Positions 61,398 to 64,000 of a stretch of DNA of 64,000 nucleotides are shown one piece after another. Numbering within the stretch: the first letter of the stretch is position 1; the number at the start of each line of letters is the position of its first letter. The DNA is from Prauserella salsuginis (lineage in GTDB: Bacteria; Actinomycetota; Actinomycetes; Mycobacteriales; Pseudonocardiaceae): NCBI RefSeq assembly GCF_024648885.1, contig NZ_JANBBF010000008.1, forward strand, positions 868,001 through 932,000, written 5' to 3'. The translations under genes were made by a program, and so were the position numbers. The notes under the pieces are model-generated. The model had not been told where the DNA came from. It did not search any database and saw nothing but the letters and a program-made list of their open reading frames with translations.

Positions 61398-61552
61398 AGC
61401 GGCCTCCTCGTGCACGTCACGTCTGCGCCGGGACGCGAATTGTACGGCAGCGGGCGCGATTCGGCACCGCCGTCGACCGGGACCCGCACCGTGCCGGCCG
61501 CGACCGAATGGGCGAGACTCGCCCCTGCATCCCCAGGAAAGGACTCAGTGAC

Positions 61553-62392
61553 GTGACCGAGATCGACATTCCGACCGTCGAACTGAACAACGGCGTGACC
61601 ATGCCGCAGGTGGGCTACGGGGTGTTCCAGGTGCCGCCCGACGAGACGGCCGTCGCGGTGACGGCGGCGCTCGAAGCCGGATACCGCAGCATCGACACCG
61701 CCACCCTGTACGGCAACGAGTCCGGCGTCGGCCGGGCCGTCCGCGACGCGGGCATCCCGCGCGAAGAGCTGTTCCTCACCACGAAACTGTGGAACGACGC
61801 GCACGGCTACGACGCGGCGCTGAAGGCGTTCGACGCGAGTCTGGCCGCGCTGGGCACCGACTACGTCGACCTGTACCTGATCCACTGGCCCCTCCCCGGG
61901 GCAGGTCTGTACCCGGAGACGTGGCGAGCGCTGGAGCGGATCAACGCCGAGGGCAGGGCCAGGGCCATCGGCGTGTCGAACTTCCAGCCGCACCACCTGG
62001 ACACCCTCGCCGAGAACTCCGGCGTCGTGCCCGCGGTCAACCAGATCGAGGAGCACCCGTTCCTGCAGCAGGCCGCGGTGCGCGAGTACGACGCCGCCCA
62101 CGGCATCGTCACCGAGGCATGGAGCCCGCTCGCCAAAGGCGGTGACCTGCTCACCAACGAAACCGTCACCACGCTCGCCGCCAAGCACGGGCACACTCCC
62201 GCGCAGGTCGTGCTGCGGTGGCACCTGCAGCTCGGGAACGTGATCATCCCGAAATCCGTCACGCCCTCGCGCATGGCCGAGAACCTGCAGCTGTTCGACT
62301 TCGCGCTCGACGCCGACGACATGACACGGCTGGCGGGACTCGACCGCGGCGAGCGGACCGGTCCGGACCCGGACACGTTCAACCGCCGCTGA
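61553..62392 (+). CDS. Aldo/keto reductase (AKR family 5-like)
   Basis: 279 residues from GTG 61553. Active-site tetrad is present: Asp and Tyr in YRSIDTATLYGNESGVGRAV, Lys in LFLTTKLWND and His in DLYLIHWPLPG. The NADPH-binding end VIIPKSVTPSRMAENLQLFDF is intact. Similar to the mycobacterial 2,5-diketo-D-gluconate reductase/AKR5H group. Substrate unknown; tail-to-tail overlap of 14 bp with the next gene. Confidence 0.93.
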   Translation: MTEIDIPTVELNNGVTMPQVGYGVFQVPPDETAVAVTAALEAGYRSIDTATLYGNESGVGRAVRDAGIPREELFLTTKLWNDAHGYDAALKAFDASLAALGTDYVDLYLIHWPLPGAGLYPETWRALERINAEGRARAIGVSNFQPHHLDTLAENSGVVPAVNQIEEHPFLQQAAVREYDAAHGIVTEAWSPLAKGGDLLTNETVTTLAAKHGHTPAQVVLRWHLQLGNVIIPKSVTPSRMAENLQLFDFALDADDMTRLAGLDRGERTGPDPDTFNRR

Positions 62393-63572
62393 CGCCGGAC
62401 GCCGCGTTCGCCGTGTCCCGGCTTCCGGCGTGCGGTGCGCCGGGAGCCGGGTCGTCCGGGTCGCCGAGGTACCGCAGCTCGTCGAGGTACCGCTGCGGCG
62501 GGCCGAACAGTGCGGCACTGCCGTGGGCACGCTTGAAGTACAGGTGGGCGTCGTGTTCCCACGTGATCGCGATACCGCCGTGCAGCTGGATCATCTCCGC
62601 GGCGATGTGCTGCAGGCTCTCCGAACACACGACCTTGGCCACCGCCGCGTCCTCATCGTCCGGACCGTCACCGCGCGCCGCGGACGCGATCGCGGCATGG
62701 CAGGCAGAGCGAGCCGTTTCCAACCGGACGAACGCATCGGCCAGCCGGTGCTTGACCGCCTGGAAGCTTCCGATCGGCCTGCCGAACTGGCGGCGCTGCA
62801 GCGTGTACTCCACCGTCCGTTCCAGGGCCCGCTCGGCCGCACCGGTCTGCTCCGCGGCGAGCACGACCACCGCCTCGGCTCGCGCCCGCCGGAGCGCGTC
62901 CCCCGGCAGCTCGCCCAGCCGCGTCCCCGCCACCTCCGACAAGGTGATGGTGGCGAGACGGCGCAGCGGATCCAACGCCTCGGCGTCGCGGCGGCTGACT
63001 CCGGCAGCTCCCGCGTCCACTTCGTACAGTGCCGGTGGCCCGTCGTCGCTCTCGACGACCGGCACCAGCAATGTGTCCGCCTCGTCCCCGTCCAGCACGT
63101 ACGAAGCCGTGCCGTGCAACACCGTCGACGCCGCGCCGTCCGCACCGCGCAGGCGGGCGGTGACGACGGGCCGGTCCGACCACGTGCCGTCCTCACCGGT
63201 CCACACCACTGCGGCCACGCGGCTCCCGTCGGCGAGGCCCGGCAGTAGCCGGGCGCAGGCCGGTTCGTCGGCGGCCTCCCTGACGAGGCGAGCGGCCAGC
63301 ACCGAGGACCCGAGCAGCGGACTCGGCGTCAACGTGCGGCCCAGCTCGTGGGCCACGACGCCGATCTCGGCGAGTCCGGCACCCGCGCCCCCGTACCGCT
63401 CGGGGACGGCGAGTCCGGCGACACCGATCTGGTCGCACAGCATCGACCACACGGCGGGGTCGTACCCGCCGGGGGAGGCCATCACGTCGCGGATCTCGGA
63501 GTGTTTCTCCAGCAGTCCGCGCACGGCCTCGCGCAGCGCCTCGCGTTCCGCCGCCCCGTCGTCAGTCGGCAT
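62379..63572 (-). CDS. Acyl-CoA dehydrogenase (FadE-type)
   Basis: 397 residues from ATG 63572 with GAGG 5 nt upstream; GTG 63578 is an alternative. Acyl-CoA dehydrogenase folds are visible: VAGLAVPERYGGAGAGLAEIGVVAHELGR, VEYTLQRRQFGRPIGSFQAVKHRLADAFV, and IQLHGGIAITWEHDAHLYFKRA. FAD-dependent desaturation of an acyl-CoA. It overlaps the stop of a second dehydrogenase gene by about 11 bp, the arrangement of the heterotetrameric steroid-type enzymes (FadE26/27, FadE28/29). Substrate unknown. Confidence 0.92.
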   Translation of the reverse strand: MPTDDGAAEREALREAVRGLLEKHSEIRDVMASPGGYDPAVWSMLCDQIGVAGLAVPERYGGAGAGLAEIGVVAHELGRTLTPSPLLGSSVLAARLVREAADEPACARLLPGLADGSRVAAVVWTGEDGTWSDRPVVTARLRGADGAASTVLHGTASYVLDGDEADTLLVPVVESDDGPPALYEVDAGAAGVSRRDAEALDPLRRLATITLSEVAGTRLGELPGDALRRARAEAVVVLAAEQTGAAERALERTVEYTLQRRQFGRPIGSFQAVKHRLADAFVRLETARSACHAAIASAARGDGPDDEDAAVAKVVCSESLQHIAAEMIQLHGGIAITWEHDAHLYFKRAHGSAALFGPPQRYLDELRYLGDPDDPAPGAPHAGSRDTANAASGVSGG

Positions 63573-64000
63573 GCTCACCTCGCACGGCCGTCAGCACGCG
63601 GGTGCGGTGCGCGTCCGCGGTGCCCCATGCGCCCGCGAGCGCGCGTACCTTCGTCAGCCACAGGCCGAGGTCGTGTTCGGCCGTGTAGCCGATCGCGCCG
63701 TGCACCTGCAGCGACGTGCGCGCGGCGAGCAACGCCGCACGGGTCGCGGCGACCTTCGCCGCTGAGATGTCCCGCATCACCACGGGCTCGGCTGCGCCGG
63801 AGGCGAGCGTCACCGCCGCCCCGTCGACGAGTGGCCGCGCCATCGTCAGGCTCACCGTGACGTCGGCGAGCAGATGCTTGACGGCCTGGTACTGCCCGAT
63901 CGCCCTGCCGTACTGCCGCCGCTGCGACGCGTACTCGGTCGCCATCGCCAGCATCCGCCGAGCCGCGCCGAGCAGCTGGGCGGACACGCCGAGCACGCCG
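63562..64000 (-). CDS. Acyl-CoA dehydrogenase, 5' part outside window
   Basis: Only the C-terminal 145 codons are present. YASQRRQYGRAIGQYQAVKHLLADVTVSLTMARPLVDGAAVTLA and LQVHGAIGYTAEHDLGLWLTKV identify an acyl-CoA dehydrogenase. Overlaps the next dehydrogenase gene, so the two products probably form a mixed complex. The start codon lies beyond base 64000. Confidence 0.88.
   Translation of the reverse strand, partial: GVLGVSAQLLGAARRMLAMATEYASQRRQYGRAIGQYQAVKHLLADVTVSLTMARPLVDGAAVTLASGAAEPVVMRDISAAKVAATRAALLAARTSLQVHGAIGYTAEHDLGLWLTKVRALAGAWGTADAHRTRVLTAVRGEHAD

Overview
The window is high-GC actinobacterial chromosome, most likely from the Pseudonocardiales/Mycobacteriales side of the Actinomycetota. 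Supporting signs are frequent GTG and TTG starts, a SARP-type regulator, an LdtMt2-like L,D-transpeptidase, a PPOX/F420-type oxidoreductase, a DivIVA-like coiled-coil protein, WXG/ESX-style small proteins, a class III adenylate cyclase with an actinobacterial regulatory domain, and several genes with a TANNNT hexamer 6-8 nt ahead of the start codon, as expected for leaderless mRNAs. I see no transposase, integrase, rRNA or CRISPR array. Two tRNA genes are present (His-GTG and Lys-CTT).

Layout. 1-15 kb: 3' part of an alpha-glucan phosphorylase, a zinc-protease lipoprotein, a divergent Lrp regulator/LysE exporter pair, a thioredoxin-TPR co-chaperone, a lower-GC membrane-protein gene bracketed by 43-bp direct repeats, a thiamine-binding protein, a MarR regulator, a DUF3817 protein, a MetE-like methyltransferase, a mannose-6-phosphate isomerase-like enzyme, a divergent MFS/LysR pair, a thiolase and methylmalonyl-CoA epimerase. 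15-25 kb: SPW-repeat membrane protein, DivIVA-like protein, a universal stress protein coupled to an adenylate cyclase, a DEAD-box helicase, ProA, an M50-type peptidase, an AlkA-like glycosylase, oligoribonuclease and tRNA-His. 25-36 kb: ArsR/SRPBCC pair, L,D-transpeptidase, tRNA-Lys, a dicarboxylate/amino-acid symporter, a PH-like membrane protein, and a proline catabolism unit (PucR regulator divergent from pruA and proline dehydrogenase), then a quinone oxidoreductase.

36-47 kb: a three-domain methyltransferase, a three-gene two-component operon whose second member looks like a pseudokinase, a SARP regulator, and a four-gene ESX/type VII-like locus. 47-55.3 kb: a LacI regulator divergent from an eight-gene operon (BtpA/SgcQ TIM barrel, PfkB kinase, sugar-type ABC importer, phosphotriesterase-like hydrolase, amidotransferase-like protein, TenA-like protein). 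It looks like a dedicated uptake and catabolic system for an unidentified sugar- or nucleoside-like compound and is the best candidate here for an undescribed system. 55.5-64 kb: PPOX oxidoreductase, an AT-richer gap leading to a secreted transglycosylase-like protein, an SDR, a SAM methyltransferase, a CYTH-CHAD protein, an aldo/keto reductase, and a pair of acyl-CoA dehydrogenase genes, the second cut by the window edge.

Starts were chosen from Shine-Dalgarno spacing, family-typical N-termini and overlaps. All functional calls are from reading motifs by eye; no database search was run.
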